From UBA4312 sp040266995 (GTDB lineage Bacteria; Bacillota_I; Bacilli_A; Erysipelotrichales; Erysipelotrichaceae): a stretch of 64,000 nucleotides of DNA. The stretch is from contig JAWRHV010000022.1 in assembly GCA_040266995.1 (NCBI GenBank), positions 70,961 through 134,960 on the forward strand, given 5' to 3'. Below the pieces are notes generated by a model. It saw nothing but the letters and a program-made list of their open reading frames with translations, was not told the DNA's origin and made no database searches. The position numbers and the translations under genes are program-made. How positions within the stretch are numbered: position 1 is the stretch's first letter; the number at the start of each line of letters is the position of its first letter. Shown piece after piece: positions 8,647-17,196 of the stretch.

Positions 8647-9321
8647 TTACAAGTCTAAATAGATTTCTTTGAGCATGGCGTATCCATCCAGAATCTTTTC
8701 AGAAACTCCAATGCTATCTCCGATCCAGGGACCGGGATTGCAGGTTCTTCCAAACCCAAGAAGAATTGGTAATGGGTCGGCAAAATCGCATTCCGTATGA
8801 TCCAGATACAGAATCTTCGTTTCTTCCAATGAATAACAAATTCTTTTGGTATGATTCAAAACATATTTTCTTCTATGACCTGTCATCTCAAACAGACCTT
8901 TATACGGGTCATGGATATCAATGCCATATTCGTTATAAATATGCTTTTTGTGTTTTTTCAGGTCTTCAAGATAATACCCGATTTCCGGTCGTACCTCGTT
9001 CTTTGCTTCTTTGAACAAACCGGACACATTACGGTACGTATCAAATATTCCATCCCAAGTAAAGCCATGATCCGCATGCGTATTATAATGCTGCATCAAG
9101 AGCTTATACACATGATTGTGAGTATCTACAGACACATGACACTCATCGCCTAAAAAAAGAATATGATCCCCGGCCCATCTTTCATCAAGCAGCGTATGCA
9201 AAGCTAACAAAGGAACACTGTCTCTATGCATGGTTTCGTGAAATTTATTACCATAATCAAAATCATTCGGAGAAATGTACTCCTTTTTATCAACGTTGAC
9301 CCAATCAAAGTATTCTCCCAT
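8647..9321 (-). CDS. Conserved-looking hypothetical protein, His/Asp rich
   Basis: 224 residues, soluble, with AGGAG 7 bases before the ATG. It begins MGEYFDWVNVDKKEYIS and contains many His, Asp, Glu and Cys residues (HILFLGDECHVSVDTHNH, LYLDHTECDF), which could bind metal. I recall similar unnamed proteins in Clostridia but no function. Monocistronic as far as I can see. Confidence 0.6.
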   Translation of the reverse strand: MGEYFDWVNVDKKEYISPNDFDYGNKFHETMHRDSVPLLALHTLLDERWAGDHILFLGDECHVSVDTHNHVYKLLMQHYNTHADHGFTWDGIFDTYRNVSGLFKEAKNEVRPEIGYYLEDLKKHKKHIYNEYGIDIHDPYKGLFEMTGHRRKYVLNHTKRICYSLEETKILYLDHTECDFADPLPILLGFGRTCNPGPWIGDSIGVSEKILDGYAMLKEIYLDL

Positions 9322-9862
9322 ATTTTTCTCCTAGTTCAGCATCCACTCTATTTCATATGTTTTTTTTAAAACGGATCGATCCAGAACAATTTTAAATAAA
9401 CAAAAACAAAATACTGACCACTCCATATACTTCCGCCACATCCCGAATGGTAAATCATCTCTTTTTTATTGTAGCATTCATGTAGATATCTCGTTTTAAA
9501 AAATAGATCTGTTATTTTAGTGTTGTGTAAGAATTGCATCCGTGTTACAGTGTTACAAACAGAATTTTTTAAATCGCAATTTTTGTCTCTTAACGCTAGG
9601 AAGTGCTGCATCGGGCATGAATATTGTCCCCTTTTTGCTTGATTTGCTTTTTGTGTTTGTTCCATATCGGCAATGAAGCGATATCATGCATTTCAAGGAT
9701 AAATGACTTTTCCGTCATTCTGGAGACTTATTTTATTTTTGGGCCTCTGGTATTAGAATAACAAAGGTTTCCAATCTATTTACGTTATCCATAATAGTCA
9801 TGATCTGAATCATCTATACAGTATATTGTACAGTAAAAAAAATAATATAAGGAAATAGATTA
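9322..9862. promoter_or_regulatory. Gene-free spacer and promoter region of the CPBP operon
   Basis: 541 bases without a supported gene; a 99-codon minus-strand frame here has no protein-like features or ribosome binding site. Close to the right end, TACAGTATATTGTACAGTA (9819-9837) contains a repeated TACAGTA, a possible operator or -10 region. A GGA-containing weak binding site precedes the ATG at 9863. Confidence 0.4.
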
Positions 9863-10612
9863 ATGAATAACAAAAAAGAAGTATTTACCGCTTTATTATG
9901 GCCTCTTCTGTATATTTTGGGGATGGGGCTTTCCAATTTCATCATATATAACCACTATCATATAGAATATGGCAATGACGAGTATATAAGAGCAATGCTC
10001 CCGTTTCTGGCGATGCTGGCAGCCGGTACTATGGTCTTTTTGTATGTCCAAAAAAGAAGACTTACCCCTCCATGGAAGGAACGCGGTAAACTGCCTTTGT
10101 TGCTGCTTATACTTCTGCCTCTTGTAGCCATGTCGCTATACTATTTGTTGATAAGCAGAAGCTTTACCTTTACGTTTATGGCTCCGCTTGTTGCCACACT
10201 ACTTGTCGGCATAGCGGAAGAAACCATGTTCCGCAGGATCCTTTTTATCCGGCTGCTTCAAATGGATCAGGATCGAAACTTCAAGAAGCCGCTTCTGATC
10301 TCTGCCGGTTGCTTCAGCCTCCTTCATGCAGTCAACATGTTAGGAGGTGCCCCTATACCACAGGTTCTCATGCAGCTGGCGGTTACTTTTATTGCCGGAC
10401 TATTTTATGTGCTCCTATATGATTACACCCGGAATATCTATCTGCTGATCCTCATGCATTTTTTATGGGACTATATCCTGTTCAGCGGAGCAACAAAACA
10501 AATACCCGTCTATACGATCCTGATGAGCATTTTGCAAGGGGCCCAGATTATTATCATACTGGTGCTGCTGGTCAAAAAATGGAGGCATAACGCCTCTCCA
10601 GAATGTATATAG
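9863..10612 (+). CDS. CPBP family intramembrane metalloprotease
   Basis: 249 residues with about seven or eight membrane segments. The three CPBP (Abi) motifs are present: EETMFRR (motif 1, residues about 120-126), FSLLHAVN (motif 2) and HFLWDYI (motif 3), supplying the Glu and His residues that bind the catalytic metal. Bacterial CPBP proteins are tied to bacteriocin self-immunity or maturation, but the substrate here is unknown. First gene of a three-gene plus-strand operon. Confidence 0.88.
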   Translation: MNNKKEVFTALLWPLLYILGMGLSNFIIYNHYHIEYGNDEYIRAMLPFLAMLAAGTMVFLYVQKRRLTPPWKERGKLPLLLLILLPLVAMSLYYLLISRSFTFTFMAPLVATLLVGIAEETMFRRILFIRLLQMDQDRNFKKPLLISAGCFSLLHAVNMLGGAPIPQVLMQLAVTFIAGLFYVLLYDYTRNIYLLILMHFLWDYILFSGATKQIPVYTILMSILQGAQIIIILVLLVKKWRHNASPECI

Positions 10613-10624
10613 GAGGAAGATCAT

Positions 10625-11338
10625 TTGCTTATTAACCGTCAAAACAAAGAAAAAATCAGCTATCTGAAATGGTTTGATATTCTCGTCCTTACCCTGATTA
10701 TGTGGAGCGAAGGCATTTATAATTCAACCGTATCCTATATCGCATTGCTGCAGGGGACAACAACTATTGATGACAACCTTGCCTTTTCCGCAGCAGACAA
10801 CTACGGTGCAATGGTGCTGCAGGCAGGGCTTTTACTGCTTGCGCTGCTCTATCTGTGGGTTCGTCACTTCGATTTCAAAACATGGAAGATTCATTTTAAT
10901 CCGAAAGCGGTTGCCTGTGGCGTTCTGATTTTCCTTGGCGCAGCAATTCTGCTTGATATCTATTTTCTGCTCACTTATCCGTTAGATAACATCCTTCCGT
11001 TTCCAGGACCGATCGGCGCTTTTTTCATAAGTGAAACGGGATCCAGTGTGGCATATGCAATGCTCAACGGTATATATGAAGAGCTCTACTTTCTCGGTAT
11101 ATGCCTTGCGGTAAGAAAAGAACATTTGAAATGGGCCGTTCCATTCTCTGTGCTGATCCGGGTTAGCTTTCACACCTATCAAGGGATACTTTCGGCGCTA
11201 GGAATCGGACTGTTGTTCGGTGGATTCCTGTACCTGCTGTACCGTCAGTCGAGGGGCAAAAACCTGCTGCCCTTCTTTATCGCTCATGCGATAGGCGATA
11301 TATTTGGTCTGGGAATTCTTTCATACTTCTGGGTTTAG
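10625..11338 (+). CDS. Second CPBP family intramembrane metalloprotease (TTG start)
   Basis: 237 residues, multi-pass membrane protein. It starts at a TTG preceded by AGGAGG, 12 bases after the first CPBP gene. CPBP motifs are recognisable: EELYFLG (motif 1), RVSFHTYQG (motif 2, with the expected His) and FFIAHAIGD (motif 3). Sequence is diverged from the first copy, so this is not a recent duplication. The two proteases may act on different substrates or together. Confidence 0.8.
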   Translation: MLINRQNKEKISYLKWFDILVLTLIMWSEGIYNSTVSYIALLQGTTTIDDNLAFSAADNYGAMVLQAGLLLLALLYLWVRHFDFKTWKIHFNPKAVACGVLIFLGAAILLDIYFLLTYPLDNILPFPGPIGAFFISETGSSVAYAMLNGIYEELYFLGICLAVRKEHLKWAVPFSVLIRVSFHTYQGILSALGIGLLFGGFLYLLYRQSRGKNLLPFFIAHAIGDIFGLGILSYFWV

Positions 11339-11342
11339 CAAT

Positions 11343-12140
11343 ATGAAAAAGATTTTGTTTACGATTCTCTGTTTAACTATATTGCTTGCCGGATGTACCA
11401 GACAGACTGAAAAATACGGCGTATTTCTTGGTATAGATAGCGATGATATCGATAAACTGGACAAGTACAGTATGGTCGTCATTGAACCCTCCGAATTTTC
11501 ATCTGAACAGATTGATAAGCTGCACATGGAAGGGAAAACCGTTTACGGCTATCTCAATGTCGGCGCTATTGAAGAATACCGCCCTTATTATGATCGCTTT
11601 CAGGATTTATCTCTTGGCATCTATGAGAACTGGACAGATGAACGATGGATCGATGTAACGAGCCCTTCATGGCAGACCTTCATCATCGATGAGCTAGGGA
11701 AAGACTATACAGATCTGGGACTGGACGGATTTTTCCTTGATAATGTCGATGTCTACTATCATTTTCCAACAAACGATATTTATCAAGGACTTTGTACGAT
11801 TATAAAAGGTCTGAAAAATTATGGTCTACCACTTATCATTAATGGAGGGGATCCTTTTGTTTCAAGGTGTCTGGAAGAAAACACAGCTTTATCCCTATTC
11901 GATGGGGTCAATCAGGAAACCGTATTTACCAGCATCGATTTTGCTAATCAAACCTATGGGCAGCAGTTGGAAGATGAAACAGAGTATTTTCAAAACTATC
12001 TTTCTAAAGTTAAAGATTACGGCTTATCCGTTTACTTGCTGGAATACAGAGCTGATCATCTCCTGTCAAAGCGGATTGACGCTTACTGTGCGAAGAACGG
12101 TTTTCTCTGGTACAATGCGGACGGGATAGAACTGCGATAA
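11343..12140 (+). CDS. GH114-like endo-alpha-1,4-polygalactosaminidase lipoprotein
   Basis: 265 residues from the ATG at 11343; the signal peptide ends in the lipobox LLAGC. The body matches the GH114 TIM-barrel family: VVIEPSEFS, GYLNVGAIEEYRP, ERWIDVTSP, then DLGLDGFFLDNVDVY with the likely catalytic Asp residues, and LPLIINGGDPF. The family cuts alpha-1,4-linked galactosamine polymers, so it may act on cell-wall or biofilm glycans at the surface. The start lies 5 bases after the CPBP stop and has little Shine-Dalgarno sequence, suggesting coupled translation. Confidence 0.82.
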   Translation: MKKILFTILCLTILLAGCTRQTEKYGVFLGIDSDDIDKLDKYSMVVIEPSEFSSEQIDKLHMEGKTVYGYLNVGAIEEYRPYYDRFQDLSLGIYENWTDERWIDVTSPSWQTFIIDELGKDYTDLGLDGFFLDNVDVYYHFPTNDIYQGLCTIIKGLKNYGLPLIINGGDPFVSRCLEENTALSLFDGVNQETVFTSIDFANQTYGQQLEDETEYFQNYLSKVKDYGLSVYLLEYRADHLLSKRIDAYCAKNGFLWYNADGIELR

Positions 12141-12254
12141 GCAGATTGGCCGTACGCAGTAGACCATTCTTTGACCGAGATTAGATAAAAACATCTTATC
12201 CATACAGACTTACACCTGTAATATATTCATAGTCACGCTTTTAATTCATGAGAT

Positions 12255-12281
12255 CCCACCACCTTTTTCAGGGTGGGTTTT
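12255..12281 (+). terminator. Terminator of the CPBP/GH114 operon
   Basis: CCCACC (12255-12260) pairs with GGTGGG (12272-12277), then TTTTCCTTT. It lies 115 bases after the GH114 stop. Confidence 0.7.
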
Positions 12282-12384
12282 CCTTTGCCCTGTTTGAACT
12301 GTGCCCGCCTAGATAGATATGAAACTGTTCTTTTGTCAAATGCTTGTTGTTTCGAATTTTCTTTATCGTATCTCCTAAAGACAT
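12268..12384 (-). pseudogene. Truncated XRE-type helix-turn-helix regulator remnant
   Basis: A 38-codon minus-strand frame starts MSLGDTIKKIRNNKHLTKEQF, the first half of an XRE/Cro-type HTH, and AGAGGT lies 6 bases before its ATG. It stops after NRAKENPP inside the operon terminator, so the rest of the HTH is missing. Probably the 5' stump of a regulator gene. Confidence 0.5.
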
Positions 12385-12517
12385 GTTTTTACCTCTCATC
12401 TAAATTGTGGGCGATGTCCAGCGAATAAAAAAGGAAGAACTATAAATTTCTATACAACCATTTTATCATTCTGATGATCATACAGACGAAAAGAGATTGG
12501 CCATATTTCCGGATGCT

Positions 12518-13003
12518 TTAGCGAGAACGTTTTTTCTGCTCATACCACGTCTGGAAGCCTTCCAAGGTAAGACGATCATCCAGATCTTCAATAGGTCTGG
12601 TTGCTGACTCTATGATCTGCCGGCACGTTTTCTTTTCCCGCAGCATCTCATAGGTCGGTCCTAGAGGATCTCCATACTTTGCAGCAGTGGCAGCATAGAT
12701 ATACTCTCGAAATAACGGAGGAGATTTTTCCTTGAACTGCCGGCCAATCTCTCTGCGTAATTTATGCATTTCTCGAGCAATGCTCTCTTCAGACAGTCCT
12801 TGTGTTCTCAGTTTTTGTGGAACATCCTTCAAAGTCCGGACCTTTTCTTCATAAGCCAGTCGCAGGCAGTTGTTTTTGATTCCCGTTTCCTTTATTTGTT
12901 CCACTTCGTTTTCAAATTCAGTCATACTACATAACATTCTTTCCTCTTCATGCTCCGTTCTTTCACCCATATTTTTCTTTTGCGATAGCTTGTTCATAAG
13001 CAT
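12518..13003 (-). CDS. Hypothetical helical protein
   Basis: Up to 161 residues, strongly charged and mostly helical, with KLRREIGRQFKEKSPPLFREYI and KYGDPLGPTYEMLREKKT as the best-defined parts. Start uncertain: none of the candidate Met codons at the 5' end has a clear ribosome binding site, though MTEFENEVEQIKETG looks like the beginning of the folded part. No family recognised. Confidence 0.5.
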   Translation of the reverse strand: MLMNKLSQKKNMGERTEHEEERMLCSMTEFENEVEQIKETGIKNNCLRLAYEEKVRTLKDVPQKLRTQGLSEESIAREMHKLRREIGRQFKEKSPPLFREYIYAATAAKYGDPLGPTYEMLREKKTCRQIIESATRPIEDLDDRLTLEGFQTWYEQKKRSR

Positions 13004-13182
13004 TACGAAGTATACAAGACGGATGGAATATACGCCTTACTTTCATGTGTTGTATTCAGCTTATTACCAAAACTCGTAATCACATTTTCTCCCTGTTCCT
13101 TGGCGTGATTTTGTCCTTAAAAAACTGTTTCATAGGGCCCGTTGTACATAAGGGTTCCTTTTGTCCAATTATACTGCGATTT

Positions 13183-13221
13183 ACACGAAAAAAGAACACG
13201 TGGCTCTAAAACTTGAGCCAC
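13183..13221 (-). terminator. Terminator after the lincosamide-nucleotidyltransferase-like gene
   Basis: Minus strand: GTGGCTC pairs with GAGCCAC (13200-13221, 8-base loop), followed within about 6 bases by TTCTTTTTTC. Confidence 0.72.
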
Positions 13222-13344
13222 GGATTCTGCGTAATGTTCAGACAATAACAAGGATGTCATTCGGAAACGAGATTGTATCCAGGATTATTTGTAAGAGAAA
13301 AAGGGCTGCTGCTTTTCCTTGAATAGATTCATATATTGTCAAAT

Positions 13345-13815
13345 CTATAAAGTTTCCAGAATCTTAGTATCATGTAGATCTTTCTCGCGTGGCTCATAAC
13401 CACTGTGAAAGGCTTTCTGTCCTTCTAAGGATATACAGTGGATCGTTCTTCCCGAAAAGACAGTGCACCCAAAGAAAGTCGATGGAAATACCCAGTAGCC
13501 ACCTTCCGGGTTTGCTTGTCTTGCGCCTTCCGACAACAATTCAAAAGGATGTATGTCCAGATATCCGTATTCCGGATGTTTCAATTCTGCTCTTATTGGA
13601 AGCCAGTCTGTTTCAACAACATAGCCCCGGTCTTTCAGTATTTTCAGAACCTTTTCCGTATACCGGGCATCAAAATTGATGTCCACATCTCTGTGATCTC
13701 TTGTCTGTTTTCCGTAAAGTACATCCACACCCCAGCCTCCATCCATCCAGTATGTAACTCCGCATGAATCGAAAACATCGAGGATTTTAAAAAGCTGCTC
13801 CTTTGATACGCTCAT
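13345..13815 (-). CDS. Lincosamide nucleotidyltransferase-like protein (Lnu type)
   Basis: 156 residues from the ATG at 13815, with GGAGAT upstream and an ATGA overlap with the preceding gene. The nucleotidyltransferase core is clear: YWMDGGWGVDVLYGKQTRDHRDVDINFD, with GG and the acidic metal-binding residues, then ELKHPEYGYLDIHPFEL and QANPEGG as in the Lnu(A)/(C) group. That family adenylylates lincomycin-type antibiotics. Chromosomal relatives are not always resistance enzymes, so activity is unproven. Confidence 0.8.
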   Translation of the reverse strand: MSVSKEQLFKILDVFDSCGVTYWMDGGWGVDVLYGKQTRDHRDVDINFDARYTEKVLKILKDRGYVVETDWLPIRAELKHPEYGYLDIHPFELLSEGARQANPEGGYWVFPSTFFGCTVFSGRTIHCISLEGQKAFHSGYEPREKDLHDTKILETL

Positions 13816-14084
13816 TGCGTATATATCTCCTGTAAAGAACAAAGTGCCTGTTCATAATCCTGTACATAGTATCTTATGTTCTTTCGGCCTCGTTCAATGA
13901 TCGTATGGCCTTCGGCTTCCAGCTTTTCTTTCTGCCTTTTTACCCCACCGTGATATTTCACATTCAGTTCCCCGTTTACCCCCAACTGCCTAGCCGCTTC
14001 ACTCTGACTGATTCTGTTTTCATAGCATCGCCTTGCATATTCGATTTTGGTCTCATTAGATACCTTCCTATTTTTTCTACCCAT
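13812..14084 (-). CDS. Chimeric HTH protein: IS3 OrfA-like N-terminus with unrelated C-terminus
   Basis: 90 residues from the ATG at 14084, chosen for GGGAG 7 bases upstream. Residues 1-35 (MGRKNRKVSNETKIEYAR, SQSEAARQLGVN) resemble the helix-turn-helix of IS3-family OrfA. Residues about 40-90 (GGVKRQKEKLEAEGHTIIERG, KNIRYYVQDYEQAL) do not belong to that family and look like the small DNA-binding partner of a nucleotidyltransferase. Its stop overlaps the Lnu-like start as ATGA. It may be a regulator or antitoxin-like partner; that is inference. Confidence 0.55.
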   Translation of the reverse strand: MGRKNRKVSNETKIEYARRCYENRISQSEAARQLGVNGELNVKYHGGVKRQKEKLEAEGHTIIERGRKNIRYYVQDYEQALCSLQEIYTQ

Positions 14085-14192
14085 TTTAAAACTCCCTTCA
14101 TGATTAACAGCGATTTTGTTTTTCACTGTCTCTCATAAAGGGAGCATATCAATGTGAATCGGAGACTTCTTTTTTATGTAGCAATGCTCCTT

Positions 14193-14693
14193 TTATACAA
14201 ATGAAGAGCAGATCCATGCCACAAGGGCGGATACAGCCGGGAATATCACAAAGAGTTTCAGCAATTGGCTTTTGATGTTAAAACCATACTTTCTTCCTGT
14301 CATCACGTTTGCCGCTTCCGGGTAATAATGTTGAAAGAAGCGAAACTTCAAAAGCAGAAAATTGTCAATGAGGGTCATGTCGCAAATCTTATAAATCGTT
14401 AAGATCAGCACAAATCTCAAAAAGAACTGGCGGAATGAGAATCCGCTTCTTAAACCGTCCCAGATGGCAATCACGACCACGCCGAGGATCATCAGAACAC
14501 TCATGATAAAAAGTGTCCATCCGATGGCTCTGGCTCCGTAGAAGAGTTCTTTATCTCTTTGTACCAGCACATCCCTTGCTTCCTTTGGAGCAGAGGCGAA
14601 AAATTTATTATCCTGAATAAACGCTACGCAGGATACAAGCATCATGGCCATCGCCGCGCAAAAAACAATAGTAAGAAAAAGCGTTAAAAGCAT
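14193..14693 (-). CDS. Four-helix membrane protein of unknown function
   Basis: 166 residues, with membrane segments near residues 1-25, 57-82, 90-105 and 145-166, and a charged central part around KFRFFQHYYPEAANVMTGRKYGFN. AAAGGAG lies 9 bases before the ATG. Last gene of a minus-strand set of four with a methyltransferase at its head. A hairpin with AAAAGGAGCAT and ATGCTCCCTTT arms and a long loop follows at about 14127-14182. No family recognised. Confidence 0.6.
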   Translation of the reverse strand: MLLTLFLTIVFCAAMAMMLVSCVAFIQDNKFFASAPKEARDVLVQRDKELFYGARAIGWTLFIMSVLMILGVVVIAIWDGLRSGFSFRQFFLRFVLILTIYKICDMTLIDNFLLLKFRFFQHYYPEAANVMTGRKYGFNIKSQLLKLFVIFPAVSALVAWICSSFV

Positions 14694-14744
14694 AATAGGT
14701 TCTCCTTTCGTTCAGTAATCACAATGTCACTGCTTTCGTTCCGA

Positions 14745-15158
14745 TCACACAAAACAGGAAATCTTACCGCCTTGCAGAATTTCTGTCTGCGGATCATCAC
14801 TGTTCACCGCTCTTTTTATCCACATTTCCGAGATGTCATAACCAGTGACTTTTACTTCCGAGCTTCTGCCAATCAGCCTCATGAGATGCCCGAAATTATC
14901 TATAAAGCCCAGACTCTTATTCATCAAGCGATAAAGTTCGGATCCCGGACGCGCATGAAATCTTTTTAACCAGTCAAGAAGGTCGCTATCATATACTTTG
15001 CAGATTTCTTCCTTCTGTGGGAGCGGTCGGTCTTCATAACCCATTCCGTCATAGATTCGGATCCTTTCAGCATCTGCAAGGGTTTTTATAAGACTTTGAA
15101 AGACCAGCTCGATTTGCGCGGTAAACTCTCCTGGATTCGTTTTCAGTGTTTTGTTCAT
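14745..15158 (-). CDS. Hypothetical soluble protein
   Basis: 137 residues, starting MNKTLKTNPGEFTAQIELVF. It overlaps the upstream membrane-protein gene by 4 bases (ATGA) and has AAGGAAA 6 bases before the ATG, so it is a real cotranslated gene. It contains IYDGMGYEDRPLPQKEE and two Cys. No family recognised. Confidence 0.55.
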   Translation of the reverse strand: MNKTLKTNPGEFTAQIELVFQSLIKTLADAERIRIYDGMGYEDRPLPQKEEICKVYDSDLLDWLKRFHARPGSELYRLMNKSLGFIDNFGHLMRLIGRSSEVKVTGYDISEMWIKRAVNSDDPQTEILQGGKISCFV

Positions 15159-15922
15159 GCGGTTTCCTTTTCCCTTTCCGACAGGTCTATTTGATCCTTC
15201 TTTTGAAACCTTTCAAAAGCTGGTTGATCCGGTAAAGTCAACAGAAGGCCACCAAAAGTAAAGGCATTTCCGAAGCTCAGGAACATCGTCCAGATAGCTG
15301 CTCCGAGAGCTGTCTGCAGACCAAAGATCTTTGCAAGTATAAAGGCCGGAATGGCACCAATCGGCACACAGAACCATTTTGCTTTCTTTGGATACGGGGT
15401 CAGCCCCTTCGCAAAGGCCATAAACTGGACAACCATCATAGGCACCCAGAAGACAAACAGAAGCAGATACAACGGCTGACTGAAGCCGTAAAAAAGCAGA
15501 TTTGTCACCTTTATCGCCAAGGCCGCGTCGGTCTGGAGAAGATACTTATACACCAGGTTCAATACGGCCATATTCATATGAGCCCCAATAGGAGCCAACC
15601 AGATATAACCAAATATGCCGGCCCGAAAGATATGCGCATACTTCGGTGATGCATCCGCCATTAGCCGGTAAACACCAAAGTAAGCCAGTCCCTCAAGAAA
15701 GATGCCAATAGCTCCCATCAGACCACCAGCAATCATTTGCCAGTCCGTAAGATGCGAAGCGCCTGCCATGATACTGGTTGTGACCGTGGAAGCAGGAGCC
15801 TGCTCTGCATAACCGAGCAGGAAATCGCCGACACCTGTAAGGATCGAAGCAAACAGTCCAATGGTCAACAGCTTTTTGATTCGCGGGCGATCCAGATTGT
15901 AATCAATGCCTATTGTGTTCAT
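15155..15922 (-). CDS. Seven-helix membrane protein, DUF6796-like
   Basis: 255 residues with about seven membrane segments (first at residues 17-37, GLFASILTGVGDFLLGY). The layout and the GAHMNMAVLN and FWVPMMVVQFMAF segments fit a family I recall as DUF6796; this assignment is tentative. It follows the methyltransferase by 10 bases and overlaps the next gene. Function unknown. Confidence 0.62.
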   Translation of the reverse strand: MNTIGIDYNLDRPRIKKLLTIGLFASILTGVGDFLLGYAEQAPASTVTTSIMAGASHLTDWQMIAGGLMGAIGIFLEGLAYFGVYRLMADASPKYAHIFRAGIFGYIWLAPIGAHMNMAVLNLVYKYLLQTDAALAIKVTNLLFYGFSQPLYLLLFVFWVPMMVVQFMAFAKGLTPYPKKAKWFCVPIGAIPAFILAKIFGLQTALGAAIWTMFLSFGNAFTFGGLLLTLPDQPAFERFQKKDQIDLSEREKETA

Positions 15923-15932
15923 ACCAACTCTC

Positions 15933-16556
15933 TTACTTCCTTGCCAGCACGGTAAGCCACGGCTTGGATGGATGATGCTCGCTCTTTACTTCTGCGAACC
16001 CGGCTGTTTTTAACGCTTCTTCGATTTCCTTGGCCGTATGATTCTTCATGCCGTCAATGATCTTTTCAAACTTCAAGCTGGTAGGATCCGTTCCATCCGA
16101 TTCATTGCAGATCATAAAATAGCCACCGGGCTTCAAAACCTTTGCGACCTGTGTAAAGCACTTCTCAAGTCCCGGCCAGAAATAGATCGTTTCAAATGCG
16201 GTTGCCAGATCATACGCTTCGGCGGAAAGCGGAAGATCGGACACATCCCCCTGCAGGATTTCGCATCGTCCTTCAGCAATCATATCCTTATTGTAATCCT
16301 TGGCTTTTTCCACAGACAAAGCGGAATAATCTACCCCTGTCACGTGTGCTTTCGGATATTTCTTTAACAATTCACCGGTGTTCCGGCCACCACCGCAGCC
16401 TAGATCCACCGCTTTTGCCGGTGTGATGTCCGGTAAATGAGAAAAGCCCCAGTCGGCCATCTTTGCATGACCCGAATTCATGCCGCCCAGCATCATTTTT
16501 CCAAGAATCCCTTCCGGCTTGCGGGTCTGGCTCACAAATTTCTTAAATAATCCCAT
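15933..16556 (-). CDS. Class I SAM-dependent methyltransferase
   Basis: About 207 residues. AGGAGG lies 7 bases before the ATG at 16556; another ATG six bases upstream is only one base from the AGGAGG and is unlikely to be used. Motif I VDLGCGGGRNTG (SAM-binding loop), motif II VTGVDYS, then LQGDVSDLPL and AYDLATAFETIYFWP fit a UbiE/Methyltransf_11 type enzyme. It leads an operon with two membrane proteins and a small soluble protein, so it may methylate a membrane-associated small molecule. GTTAG-6-CTAAC at 16631-16646 upstream is a possible operator. Confidence 0.85.
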   Translation of the reverse strand: MGLFKKFVSQTRKPEGILGKMMLGGMNSGHAKMADWGFSHLPDITPAKAVDLGCGGGRNTGELLKKYPKAHVTGVDYSALSVEKAKDYNKDMIAEGRCEILQGDVSDLPLSAEAYDLATAFETIYFWPGLEKCFTQVAKVLKPGGYFMICNESDGTDPTSLKFEKIIDGMKNHTAKEIEEALKTAGFAEVKSEHHPSKPWLTVLARK

Positions 16557-16709
16557 TATCATACCTCCTGAATTCTTTTCCAGATCCTTTGATAGATATA
16601 AAGTTATGTTTTCTAAAAGGTACTAGTATGTTAGTTATATCTAACTGCTTTTAAATTATATTCCAATTACAGTAGATATTCAAGAATGGCTCGATTGATA
16701 GAATTGACA

Positions 16710-16925
16710 TTATGAAAAAATGAATCCCCAGATAATCGCAAAGAAAACTTGAATCACTGTTTTCATATTAGCCTGCCCTGCCAATACGTTTATGATATGC
16801 CCGATTCCAAATATTACCGATGAAATAAGAATGGCTTCATAAGCAATCCCAAAGCCTCCCCATAGATTTCCTCTTACAGGAATCGTTGCGAAACAATACA
16901 CAAGAATTCCGAGTACCGCAAACAA
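16710..16925 (-). pseudogene. Fragment of a CPBP intramembrane protease
   Basis: About 71 readable codons. IFGIGHIINVLAG matches CPBP motif 2 with its metal-binding His, within a hydrophobic protein fragment. The motif 1 Glu pair and motif 3 are missing. The same frame can be read upstream to about 16967, where a stop interrupts it, without a normal start codon. It is a central fragment of a third CPBP gene, eroded at both ends. Confidence 0.62.
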
Positions 16926-17116
16926 TATTTCATTTTTATCCTGTTTGTTAATCCGTATGCATCCAACCTAAACCAGCTACCCAAGACTTTAATGGCCCTT
17001 TTCTTCGACAAATCAAAATCCAGCGGCTGTGCAGGTGTAGAGAGGTCTTCAAAAATATATTCAACTCAGTTTCTTTATATTCGAAGTCTTTTCTTTATTC
17101 CCGTTTCAAGCAAAAA

Positions 17117-17161
17117 CAGACGTAAAATCAAACACAACTATCTGCGTCTGTTTTACGTCTG
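17117..17161. terminator. Inverted-repeat hairpin downstream of the GNAT gene
   Basis: Perfect 11-base arms CAGACGTAAAA (17117-17127) and TTTTACGTCTG (17151-17161), with an extra GCGTCTG between them. T-runs follow on both strands, so it can terminate the minus-strand GNAT gene ending at 17197. A very similar three-part structure occurs at 33636-33682. Confidence 0.6.
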
Positions 17162-17196
17162 CATTTTTTCAGATGAACATATCTGCCAACCGGCAT

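Noticed and set aside
9366..9665. 99-codon minus-strand frame in the spacer before the CPBP operon
   Set aside because: No ribosome binding site, odd composition, and no resemblance to a folded protein.
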